This document shows positions 31,555-37,580 of a stretch of DNA of 37,580 bases, piece after piece. A model generated the notes under the pieces. That model saw only the letters and a program-made list of their open reading frames with translations. It was not told the origin of the DNA and did not search any database. The position numbers and the translations under genes were made by a program. This stretch comes from an uncultured Saprospiraceae bacterium. Lineage in GTDB: Bacteria > Bacteroidota > Bacteroidia > Chitinophagales > Saprospiraceae. The stretch lies in the NCBI GenBank assembly GCA_937934275.1, contig CALHAM010000132.1, forward strand, positions 1-37,580. Direction: 5' to 3'. Position 1 is the first letter of the stretch, and every line of letters begins with the position of its first letter.

Positions 31555-34362
31555 ATGAAACAAATCTACCTCTGTGTCCTTTTGTGTGTGTTCTACTGGG
31601 CTGGACTTGCCACTAATGTGCATGGGCAAACTACCCTGCGCGGCAAAGTGGTGGATGCCGAAACAGGAGAAGAGTTAATAAACGCCACAGTGTCTGTCCT
31701 TGGCAGCGGCGGTACTATGACCAATTACGCAGGCGAATTTCTGCTTCAGGTAGCCTCTTTACCCACTACTCTTCGCGTTTCTTACACAGGCTATGTTGCC
31801 CAAGATATTACTGTCTCAGACGCGAGTGCGCGTTTAAGCATTCGTCTTCAGCCCAGTTCTATCATTATCGAGGAAACCATCATCCGCGGTCAACGCATAG
31901 ACGACAAGCAAAAAGCGGCGCCACTCACGGTGGAGAAACTCGACCCCATCGCCATCAAAGAAGCGGCCTCGTTCAGCTTTTACAACAGCCTGGGCAACCT
32001 TAAAGGCGTTGACTTGACGACGGCTTCTTTAGGCTTTACCATCATTAACACGCGCGGCTTCAACTCTACCAGTCCAGTGCGCACTCTGCAAATCATTGAT
32101 GGAGTAGATAACCAAGCACCGGGACTTAACTTTTCGTTAGGTAACTTCTTGGGTTCTAGCGACTTGGATGTCAACAGTGTGGACTTGGTGCAAGGAGCTA
32201 GTTCGGCTTACTTTGGGCCAAACGCCTTCAACGGCGTTATCTCAATGGAAACCAAGAACCCTTTTGTGCATCGGGGATTAGCCGCTTCAATCAAAGGGGG
32301 TGAGCGAAATCTCTTTGAAGCCGCTATTCGATATGCAGGTTCTGTAAAGAATAAGAATGGAAAAGATTGGCTTGCCGGTAAGGTAAACCTCTTTTACTTG
32401 CGCGCCGATGACTGGGTTGCCGATAATTACGAACCAGTAACGGGTACTCGCTCAGGAGGATATTTCTACACTACGGAACAGAATCCTGGACGCTACGATG
32501 CTGTAAACATCTACGGCGATGAATACCAGCCGCGCTTCGATGCTACTGGAAGTAGTTGGTGGAACAATACGCGTGCCGGCTTGGGCATTTACCACCGAAC
32601 GGGCTACCGAGAAGTGGACTTGGTCGACTACGACACCCGTAATTTTAAGGCCAGCATGGCCCTACATTTTAGAACGGAGCCGGATAAAGATTTTGAGTCA
32701 CCAGAGATTATTCTGTCTTCTAATTTTGGCACGGGAACCACGGTTTACCAGGGAGATAATCGCTTTAGCTTACGCGGGATTTTATTTTTCCAAAATCGCC
32801 TTGAGTTTCGCCAACGCAACCGCTTTTTCCTTCGGGCATACGCCACCAATGAGGATGCGGGTCGCTCTTACGACCCCTACTTTACTGCACTGCGAATGCA
32901 GGAGGCCTCCAAGTCCAACGAGCAGTGGGCCAATGACTACGAACGCTGGTGGACAGCGAGTAATTTAGGGTACATATACTTCAACCGTATGGTGCCTAAT
33001 GGTTACCCAGAACTCGGCGATACCTCTGCCTTATACGCCTGGATGCAGACGTACCGCGACTCCATGGCCTACTGGCACCGCTTAGCGGAAGCAGCAGCAA
33101 ATGTGGGTAACCCAATTGGGTCGTTTCCAACTCTGGACTTTTTTGAACCAGGCACTGCCCGATTTGACTCCCTGTTCAACGCCATTACCAGTCGAAGATC
33201 CACAGAAGGCGGAACGCTCTTTTTCGACCGATCGGCTCTCTACCACATCCACGGAGAGTATATTTTCAAACCCTTTTTCATAGACCAATGGGTGGTTGGA
33301 GGCAATGGGCGTCTGTATCGCCCTGTCTCCGAAGGTACCATTTTTAAAGACACTGCAGGCATTCGAATCACCAACGTGGAATGGGGAGCCTACACAGGAG
33401 TGGAGCACACATTGGGCAAATTCAAACTCAATGCAACGGTGCGTGTAGATAAAAACCAAAATTTCCGGATGGTGAGCACGCAGGCGGCCTCAGTAGTGTG
33501 GAATCCTAAGCCCAATACCTTCATTAGAGCATCCTTCTCTAGCGCCATTCGGAACCCAACGCTTACCGACCAGTACTTAAATCTAAATGTAGGTCGAGCC
33601 TTTCTAGTAGGTAATTTAGAGGGTTTCGATAGTTTGATTACCCTGGAATCGCTGCAGGAATACCGGCGACGCCCAGGCGGAAGCATTAACTTATTACAAT
33701 ATTTTAATGTCGCCCCTATCCAACCAGAAAAGGTAAAAACACTTGAACTGGGCGTACGCACCACCCTATTCGATAAGCTGTATCTGGATGCAGGCTACTA
33801 CTTCAGCTTTTACAACGATTTTATTGGATACAACATCGGCATTGACCTACCCATTGGCTTCTTCGGGCCGGAGTTTAATCGCTTGCGCATTTACCGCGTG
33901 GCCGCTAATTCAAAAAACCAGGTGACTACACAAGGTACGGCTATCGGCCTGAATTACTACTTTGCTAATTACTTTATGGCCCAAGCTAATTACTCGTGGA
34001 ACCGACTGAATACGCAAATCGATGACCCTATTATTCCGGCGTTCAATACGCCAGAGCATAAGTACAACATCGGGATATCTGGGCGCGATATTCCCCTGCG
34101 CGGCAGGAATGTCTGGGGATTTAATGTGATTTATAAGTGGATTCAAGGCTTCATGTTTGAAGGTTCACCTCAATTTACGGGCTTCATCCCGACGTATGAT
34201 TTGTTAGATGCTCAAGTGAACTTCAACTTCCCCCGTTTTCACACAACTATCAAGATAGGAGCTTCTAATATACTCAACAAAAGGCAGTTTCAGACTTATG
34301 GAGGCCCGCGAATTGGTCGTTTGGCTTATATAAGCCTACTCTATGATTTCCGCGAGAAGTAA
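31555..34362 (+). CDS. TonB-dependent receptor with CarboxypepD_reg-like domain
   Basis: The 935-residue outer-membrane protein has a signal peptide (about residues 1-24, ending VHGQ). It continues with a CarboxypepD_reg-like beta-sandwich (about 25-105; TLRGKVVDAETGEELINATVSV), a plug domain (about 110-230; INTRGFNSTSPVRTLQIIDGVDN, LVQGASSAYFGPNAFNGVI) and a 22-strand barrel ending YISLLYDFREK. The last residue is Lys, not the usual aromatic. Such receptors import large or scarce compounds using TonB energy. No SusD homologue is next to it, so it is not a classic SusC/D pair. A secreted hydrolase-like protein follows within 65 bases, probably cotranscribed, and may work with it. The ATG at 31555 is preferred to a GTG two codons upstream. 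Confidence 0.93.
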   Translation: MKQIYLCVLLCVFYWAGLATNVHGQTTLRGKVVDAETGEELINATVSVLGSGGTMTNYAGEFLLQVASLPTTLRVSYTGYVAQDITVSDASARLSIRLQPSSIIIEETIIRGQRIDDKQKAAPLTVEKLDPIAIKEAASFSFYNSLGNLKGVDLTTASLGFTIINTRGFNSTSPVRTLQIIDGVDNQAPGLNFSLGNFLGSSDLDVNSVDLVQGASSAYFGPNAFNGVISMETKNPFVHRGLAASIKGGERNLFEAAIRYAGSVKNKNGKDWLAGKVNLFYLRADDWVADNYEPVTGTRSGGYFYTTEQNPGRYDAVNIYGDEYQPRFDATGSSWWNNTRAGLGIYHRTGYREVDLVDYDTRNFKASMALHFRTEPDKDFESPEIILSSNFGTGTTVYQGDNRFSLRGILFFQNRLEFRQRNRFFLRAYATNEDAGRSYDPYFTALRMQEASKSNEQWANDYERWWTASNLGYIYFNRMVPNGYPELGDTSALYAWMQTYRDSMAYWHRLAEAAANVGNPIGSFPTLDFFEPGTARFDSLFNAITSRRSTEGGTLFFDRSALYHIHGEYIFKPFFIDQWVVGGNGRLYRPVSEGTIFKDTAGIRITNVEWGAYTGVEHTLGKFKLNATVRVDKNQNFRMVSTQAASVVWNPKPNTFIRASFSSAIRNPTLTDQYLNLNVGRAFLVGNLEGFDSLITLESLQEYRRRPGGSINLLQYFNVAPIQPEKVKTLELGVRTTLFDKLYLDAGYYFSFYNDFIGYNIGIDLPIGFFGPEFNRLRIYRVAANSKNQVTTQGTAIGLNYYFANYFMAQANYSWNRLNTQIDDPIIPAFNTPEHKYNIGISGRDIPLRGRNVWGFNVIYKWIQGFMFEGSPQFTGFIPTYDLLDAQVNFNFPRFHTTIKIGASNILNKRQFQTYGGPRIGRLAYISLLYDFREK

Positions 34363-34426
34363 TTTAGCTCCAGAGTCAATAGGTTTGATGTGTAATTTCA
34401 TTAACTCTTACTAAATGTTATTCTTT

Positions 34427-36007
34427 ATGAAAAGATTAGGACTTTTTCTGCTTGGGGGCATTTTCTTGTTATTGTCCTCTGTTGTCAGCGCTCAGCCGCA
34501 TCGCTATTTGGATCCGGTTTTTCCCAATGTAAAGCGGACTAATGCGGTTCCGTATGGCTCGAACTACACTATATTGACGATCAGCACGTTGGGCAAGACA
34601 TCCCGGGAGACCCTATTGATGGATGTTTATGAGCCGGAAGGCGACACCCTTGCCGAGCGACCGCTAGTATTGTACTTTCACACAGGAAACTTCCTGCCCT
34701 GGATAAACCCACAGACAGGGTTGAGTGTCAACCAATCGTGCGGCGGTACCCGAAATGATCCAGCAGCTGTGGAATTCTGTACTCGTTTAGCGCAAATGGG
34801 TTATGTGGTCGCTTCAGTGGATTACCGCCTGGGCTGGCGTCCGGATTTGTTAGACGAGCTGCAACGCCGTTTTACCCTCATCAATGCAGCTTATCGGGGG
34901 ATACAGGATGCTCGCACCTGCATTCGCTTTTTCCGAAAAGACGTAGCCACGAACAACAATCAGTTCCGCATCGACCCTAATCGGATTGTCATTTGGGGAC
35001 AAGGCACTGGAGGATATATTACGTTGAATACTGCCGCTTTGGATAAATACTCAGAGATTTTGACCACTTCTGAGCCGGGCAAATTCATTATTAACGGCAT
35101 TCCAATGGTGATTGAGGCTTATAACGGCGACCCCTATGGCGTCCAGATGGCGCCAGGTATTGTGGACGCTCAGTACAGTGCGGCAACCGGTTTTCCTCTT
35201 GGAGACACGCTGTATGTACCCAATCATATTGGCTATTCTTCTGATTTCAAACTCGCCGTCAACCTCGGCGGTGCCCTGGGAGATAAGTCTTGGCTAGACA
35301 AAAACACCCCACCTATTCTGTCTTTCCATGTACCTGAGGATCCCTTCGCTCCTTGTGGCGATGGGTTGGTCATCGTGCCTGGGGTGAACTTCCCTGTAGT
35401 GAATGTAACCGGTTCCTGTGGAGTGCAACCCATTCAGGACCAGTTAGGAAACAATGCTGTCTTTTCCTTAGGAGGACTTCTGTCTGACCCGTTATCTGTT
35501 TATGCCCGTACCATCAACAACGGACATGAGGGCTTTTACCCTTTACTGCGCCCAGCCAGTCAATCTGCACCTTGGGAATGGAACAGGTTTGTTCCTAATA
35601 CGCAATTGCCCAATGGTCAGATTGTCCCGCTCAACTGTAGTACAGACTCGGTCTCAGCTCGCTTAGTGATTGACACCATTATAGCCTTTTATGCTCCACG
35701 CGCTTGCCGAGCTTTAGGATTAGATTGCCCGGGTATCTCCGTGAAAGCAGAGGAGCTTTTCGATGCTAGTTTGGTGCTGACGGTATTTCCAAATCCGACA
35801 AAGAATGAAGTTTGGTTCAATAGCGACAGCGAGCATCCTATTCAGGCCATCGAACTGTTCGATATCAGTGGTCGCTTGGTCCACCAAGTGAGCAATCTCC
35901 AAGCCAACACCCATATGTTGCGTCGAGAAGGGCTGCCAAACGGAATGTACGTCGCTAAACTCTACTTCCCACAAGGGGTAGCGGCTAAGCGTATCCTATT
36001 TGAATAA
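34427..36007 (+). CDS. T9SS-secreted alpha/beta hydrolase-like protein without nucleophile Ser
   Basis: The 526-residue protein has a signal peptide (about residues 2-22, ending VSAQ), an alpha/beta-hydrolase-like region (about 40-430) and a T9SS type A sorting domain (about 448-526; VFPNPTKNEVWF, LFDISGRLVHQ, LPNGMYVAKL). The oxyanion region reads LYFHTGN and the Asp and His regions (HVPEDPF, NNGHEGFYP) look intact. The nucleophile elbow is WGQGTGGY instead of GxSxGG, with Gly193 where the Ser should be. It may thus be a binding protein rather than an esterase, or use another residue. It follows the TonB receptor by about 65 bases. An ATG four codons upstream (34415) is an alternative start. 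The sorting domain implies passage across the outer membrane and surface attachment or release. Confidence 0.85.
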   Translation: MKRLGLFLLGGIFLLLSSVVSAQPHRYLDPVFPNVKRTNAVPYGSNYTILTISTLGKTSRETLLMDVYEPEGDTLAERPLVLYFHTGNFLPWINPQTGLSVNQSCGGTRNDPAAVEFCTRLAQMGYVVASVDYRLGWRPDLLDELQRRFTLINAAYRGIQDARTCIRFFRKDVATNNNQFRIDPNRIVIWGQGTGGYITLNTAALDKYSEILTTSEPGKFIINGIPMVIEAYNGDPYGVQMAPGIVDAQYSAATGFPLGDTLYVPNHIGYSSDFKLAVNLGGALGDKSWLDKNTPPILSFHVPEDPFAPCGDGLVIVPGVNFPVVNVTGSCGVQPIQDQLGNNAVFSLGGLLSDPLSVYARTINNGHEGFYPLLRPASQSAPWEWNRFVPNTQLPNGQIVPLNCSTDSVSARLVIDTIIAFYAPRACRALGLDCPGISVKAEELFDASLVLTVFPNPTKNEVWFNSDSEHPIQAIELFDISGRLVHQVSNLQANTHMLRREGLPNGMYVAKLYFPQGVAAKRILFE

Positions 36008-36028
36008 AAAACGCTCTGCGCTAAAAGG

Positions 36029-36068
36029 AAAAGCGGCTACTAGTCAATTTTTCCAGTAGCCGCTTTTT
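36029..36068. terminator. Bidirectional Rho-independent terminator
   Basis: AAAAGCGGCTACT (36029-36041) and AGTAGCCGCTTTT (36055-36067) form a perfect 13-bp stem with a 13-base loop, and the T run continues to 36068. On the minus strand the A run (36026-36032 region) gives a T-rich tail. It ends the TonB-receptor/hydrolase unit from the left and the tRNA-Ala transcript from the right. Confidence 0.85.
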
Positions 36069-36077
36069 CCATTTAAG

Positions 36078-36150
<73 letters not shown>

Positions 36151-36184
36151 CTCTTTATTAATTAATTGCTAAAGTAAGCGTGTG

Positions 36185-36192
36185 CAAAGTTA
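36185..36192 (-). promoter_or_regulatory. Putative -7 element (TAACTTTG) of tRNA-Ala
   Basis: On the minus strand TAACTTTG matches TAnnTTTG exactly, 34 bases upstream of the tRNA 5' end. A TTG followed by seven T lies about 25 bases further upstream as a loose -33 candidate. Confidence 0.5.
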
Positions 36193-36276
36193 CAACGACC
36201 GAGAGCATTTAAAAAAACAACAAGAAAAATAAATTATTTAACTGGGTTTTAACCATTAAAGTCTCAAACGGCTAAA

Positions 36277-36284
36277 TAAATTTG
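36277..36284 (+). promoter_or_regulatory. Putative -7 element (TAAATTTG) of the YqaE/Pmp3 gene
   Basis: TAAATTTG fits TAnnTTTG and lies about 80 bases upstream of the ATG at 36366. With the tRNA promoter it makes this 215-base gap a divergent promoter region. No -33 element at standard spacing is visible. Confidence 0.4.
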
Positions 36285-36365
36285 TGCCGTTCCTTCCTCG
36301 CTAGGAACGAGCGGATGCCGAAAAGCGCATAGAGTAGGCGTAAACTAAACACACCCATCAACATT

Positions 36366-36818
36366 ATGAGATTTGTCGTTTCTACCTTGGTTATCGCAGC
36401 CCTGTCTTTCAACCCTTTGTTTGCTGTCGAAAAAGGTGAACACCGCGCGGCAGAGGCTTTCCGCCACGCCATTGAAGTGCAAGGGCTCTCACCGGAGATG
36501 CTTCAAATGGGCATCGAAGAGTTTCTGGAATTGACACCAGCGAAATACCGCGAAATCACGGGAGAGCGCTTAGGTTTCAAGAATACGATGAAGCTGAAAG
36601 CAGCGCAGAAGTCCTTAAAGAAGGAACTGAGGAAAGAGGATGGCATCAGTAAAGGCGTATACATCCTATTGGCCATCTTAGGTCTCGCCTGGCTGGCTAT
36701 GGGAATCAAGTCAAACTGGAGTGGTTCTGACTGGGTGGTGAATTTGATCCTTACCTTACTGTGTTGGCTTCCCGGTTTTATTCACGCTCTGGTAAAAATG
36801 AAGGATTATTACAAATAA
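36366..36818 (+). CDS. YqaE/Pmp3-like small membrane protein with N-terminal extension
   Basis: The 150-residue product has a signal peptide-like N-terminus (about residues 1-20). A polar helical region follows (about 22-90), with ELTPAKYREITGERLGFK. The C-terminal 55 residues match the two-helix YqaE/Pmp3 family: transmembrane segments at about 97-115 and 122-142, with NLILTLLCWLPGFIHAL as the second helix. Plain Pmp3 proteins are about 50-60 residues and influence membrane potential and salt tolerance in yeast and plants. The extended form is, from memory, common in Bacteroidota and has no tested role. It is followed by a strong hairpin terminator and so is probably monocistronic. Confidence 0.82.
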   Translation: MRFVVSTLVIAALSFNPLFAVEKGEHRAAEAFRHAIEVQGLSPEMLQMGIEEFLELTPAKYREITGERLGFKNTMKLKAAQKSLKKELRKEDGISKGVYILLAILGLAWLAMGIKSNWSGSDWVVNLILTLLCWLPGFIHALVKMKDYYK

Positions 36819-36838
36819 TTAGCCGTAGAGGCGGAGAG

Positions 36839-36888
36839 GAAGGGAGCCATTGAACTTGTTTAATGGCTCCCTTCATTTATTTTTATTT
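36839..36888 (+). terminator. Rho-independent terminator after the YqaE/Pmp3 gene
   Basis: GAAGGGAGCCATT (36839-36851) and AATGGCTCCCTTC (36862-36874) form a perfect 13-bp stem with a 10-base loop, followed by a T-rich tail ATTTATTTTTATTT. It lies 20 bases after the stop codon and just before the DUF2752 gene. Confidence 0.85.
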
Positions 36889-36896
36889 GAATAATT

Positions 36897-37190
36897 ATGA
36901 GTAAACGATGGTTGAACAAGATTTGGTTGGCTGCGCTTGTGCTGTTGCCTGTTGTACTCCTTTCACTACCCGCAAATTTTTTTGACGACGGCGAAGTCTT
37001 GTGTCCGTCTAAGCGCTTTTTTGATGTAGAATGTTTCGGTTGTGGTATGACACGTGCTGTAATGCACCTCATGCACCTAGATTTTGAGATGGCATTGTAC
37101 TACAACCCGGGAAGTTTTTTGGTAACGCCCGTGTTAGGGATAATTTGGCTGCGATGGCTTCGGCAAGCGATCAGGGCGGCGCGCAGATGA
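36897..37190 (+). CDS. DUF2752 family membrane protein
   Basis: The 97-residue protein has a first hydrophobic segment at about residues 8-25 and a second at about 70-88. Between them is the family block with CPSKRFFDVECFGCGMTRAVMHL, holding the CxGCGxTR core, then LYYNPGSF. DUF2752 proteins are small inner-membrane proteins of unknown function; the cysteines suggest metal or redox binding, which is not shown. The ATG at 36897 lies right behind the T tail of the preceding terminator, so the gene either has its own promoter within that AT-rich tail or depends on read-through. A shared terminator (37213-37244) follows. Confidence 0.85.
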   Translation: MSKRWLNKIWLAALVLLPVVLLSLPANFFDDGEVLCPSKRFFDVECFGCGMTRAVMHLMHLDFEMALYYNPGSFLVTPVLGIIWLRWLRQAIRAARR

Positions 37191-37212
37191 AGTTGCCTTT
37201 TGCAAAATAAAA

Positions 37213-37244
37213 GCGCCCAAGCAGCGGAGGTGCTGCAAGGGCGC
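37213..37244. terminator. Bidirectional terminator of the rRNA operon and the DUF2752 gene
   Basis: GCGCCC (37213-37218) pairs with GGGCGC (37239-37244), and GCAGC (37221-37225) with GCTGC (37232-37236), separated by an AA/AA internal loop, with a 6-base apical loop. On the minus strand the tail is TTTTATTTTG, about 15 bases past the 5S 3' end. On the plus strand the tail is GATTTGTTGTTTTTTG. It therefore serves two converging transcripts. Confidence 0.75.
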
Positions 37245-37258
37245 GATTTGTTGTTTTT

Positions 37259-37373
37259 TGTTGGCATCGACCTACTCTCCCGCGGCATCAACCGCAGTAC
37301 CATCGGCGCTAACGGGCTTAACGACTCTGTTCGGAATGGGAAGAGGTGATCCCCGTTGCTATAGACACCAACA
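37259..37373 (-). rRNA. rrf: 5S ribosomal RNA
   Basis: On the minus strand the sequence begins TGTTGGTGTC and ends GATGCCAACA, which pair as the terminal helix (10 bp with two wobble pairs). Internal 5S hallmarks are present: CACCTCTTCCCATTCCGAACAGAG, AGTCGTTAAGCCC-type loop B/C sequence, GATGGTACTGC and GGGAGAGTAGGTCG. The length of about 115 bases is normal. Exact ends may be off by one or two bases. Confidence 0.95.
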
Positions 37374-37550
37374 GTTCTTTTGCAGCGTTGTACCGGCTCG
37401 CTTTTGAGTCGGGCGCCTTATGTCGGAAGGCTAAACGCTCATTTGCTCTTGCGTTTGGAGGAAGCAAAGCGTTTCAAAAAAACAAAGTTGGAGGATAGGT
37501 GAGGTGAACAGAAGCAGACGAGCAATTGCGCTTGAAGTAATTTTTTTAAA

Positions 37551-37580
37551 AAGGAAGCTTACGGGCAATTAGTACCGCTC
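37551..37580 (-). rRNA. rrl: 23S ribosomal RNA, 3' end only
   Basis: On the minus strand the last bases of the window read GAGCGGTACTAATTGCCCG and then TAAGCTTCC. This matches the conserved 3' end of 23S rRNA (E. coli has CCGGTACTAATGAACCG at this point). Only about 30 bases are in the window; the rest lies to the right. The spacer to the 5S gene (37374-37550) is about 177 bases and holds no tRNA that I can see. Confidence 0.85.

Noticed and set aside
37374-37550. A tRNA in the 23S-5S spacer
   Set aside because: No cloverleaf or T-loop TTCGANT motif is found on the minus strand of the spacer.

Overview
The window looks like a chromosomal segment of a member of the Bacteroidota. Several independent signs agree. 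There is a TonB-dependent receptor with a CarboxypepD_reg-like N-terminus, a secreted protein ending in a type IX secretion (T9SS) type A sorting domain, an OstA-like protein of the Bacteroidota type and a YqaE/Pmp3 protein with the long N-terminal extension common in this phylum. Mrp/ApbC lacks the usual CxxC, and TAnnTTTG-like -7 elements occur upstream of many genes. The genus cannot be fixed from the sequence; the gene set would suit the Saprospiria/Chitinophagia side of the phylum, but that is only an impression.

Layout. 1-1402: 3' part of an integral membrane protein with a SPOR-like C-terminus, cut by the left edge. 1508-2458: LpxD-like acyltransferase. 2465-7200: an ECF sigma factor and a TPR anti-sigma factor on the minus strand, divergent from a large exported TPR-CHAT (caspase-like) protein. 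7316-10452: monofunctional transglycosylase MtgA and a secreted repeat protein. 10611-16761: metK, a secreted M1-type metallopeptidase, a membrane-anchored protein of unknown function and a LysM/lysozyme-like protein without a signal peptide. 16773-19024 (minus): Mrp/ApbC and a family III CoA-transferase. 19186-23520: NAD(P)HX repair enzyme Nnr and an AddB-like PD-(D/E)XK nuclease. 23537-26742 (minus): a P-loop/DRTGG protein, a flavin disulfide reductase homologue without its redox cysteines and a 1-Cys peroxiredoxin. 26899-27735: an ATP-cone/Mrr-type nuclease fusion. 27773-28180 (minus): DUF393 protein. 28298-31392: OstA-like protein and a glycosyltransferase. 31555-36007: TonB-dependent receptor and a T9SS-secreted alpha/beta hydrolase-like protein that lacks the nucleophile serine. 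36078-36150 (minus): tRNA-Ala(GGC). 36366-37190: YqaE/Pmp3 and DUF2752 membrane proteins. 37259-37580 (minus): 5S rRNA and the very 3' end of a 23S rRNA.

Themes. Much of the segment serves the cell envelope: lipid A and LPS handling (LpxD-like, OstA-like, glycosyltransferase), peptidoglycan synthesis and binding (MtgA, LysM protein), and outer-membrane uptake and secretion (TonB receptor, T9SS cargo). A second theme is metabolite repair and redox (Nnr, peroxiredoxin, flavoprotein, MetK, Mrp). The least explained parts are the sigma/anti-sigma/CHAT locus, the ATP-cone nuclease, the signal-less LysM protein and the serine-less secreted hydrolase homologue. No gap between genes exceeds about 220 bases. 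I saw no insertion sequence, prophage, CRISPR array or clear sign of recent transfer.
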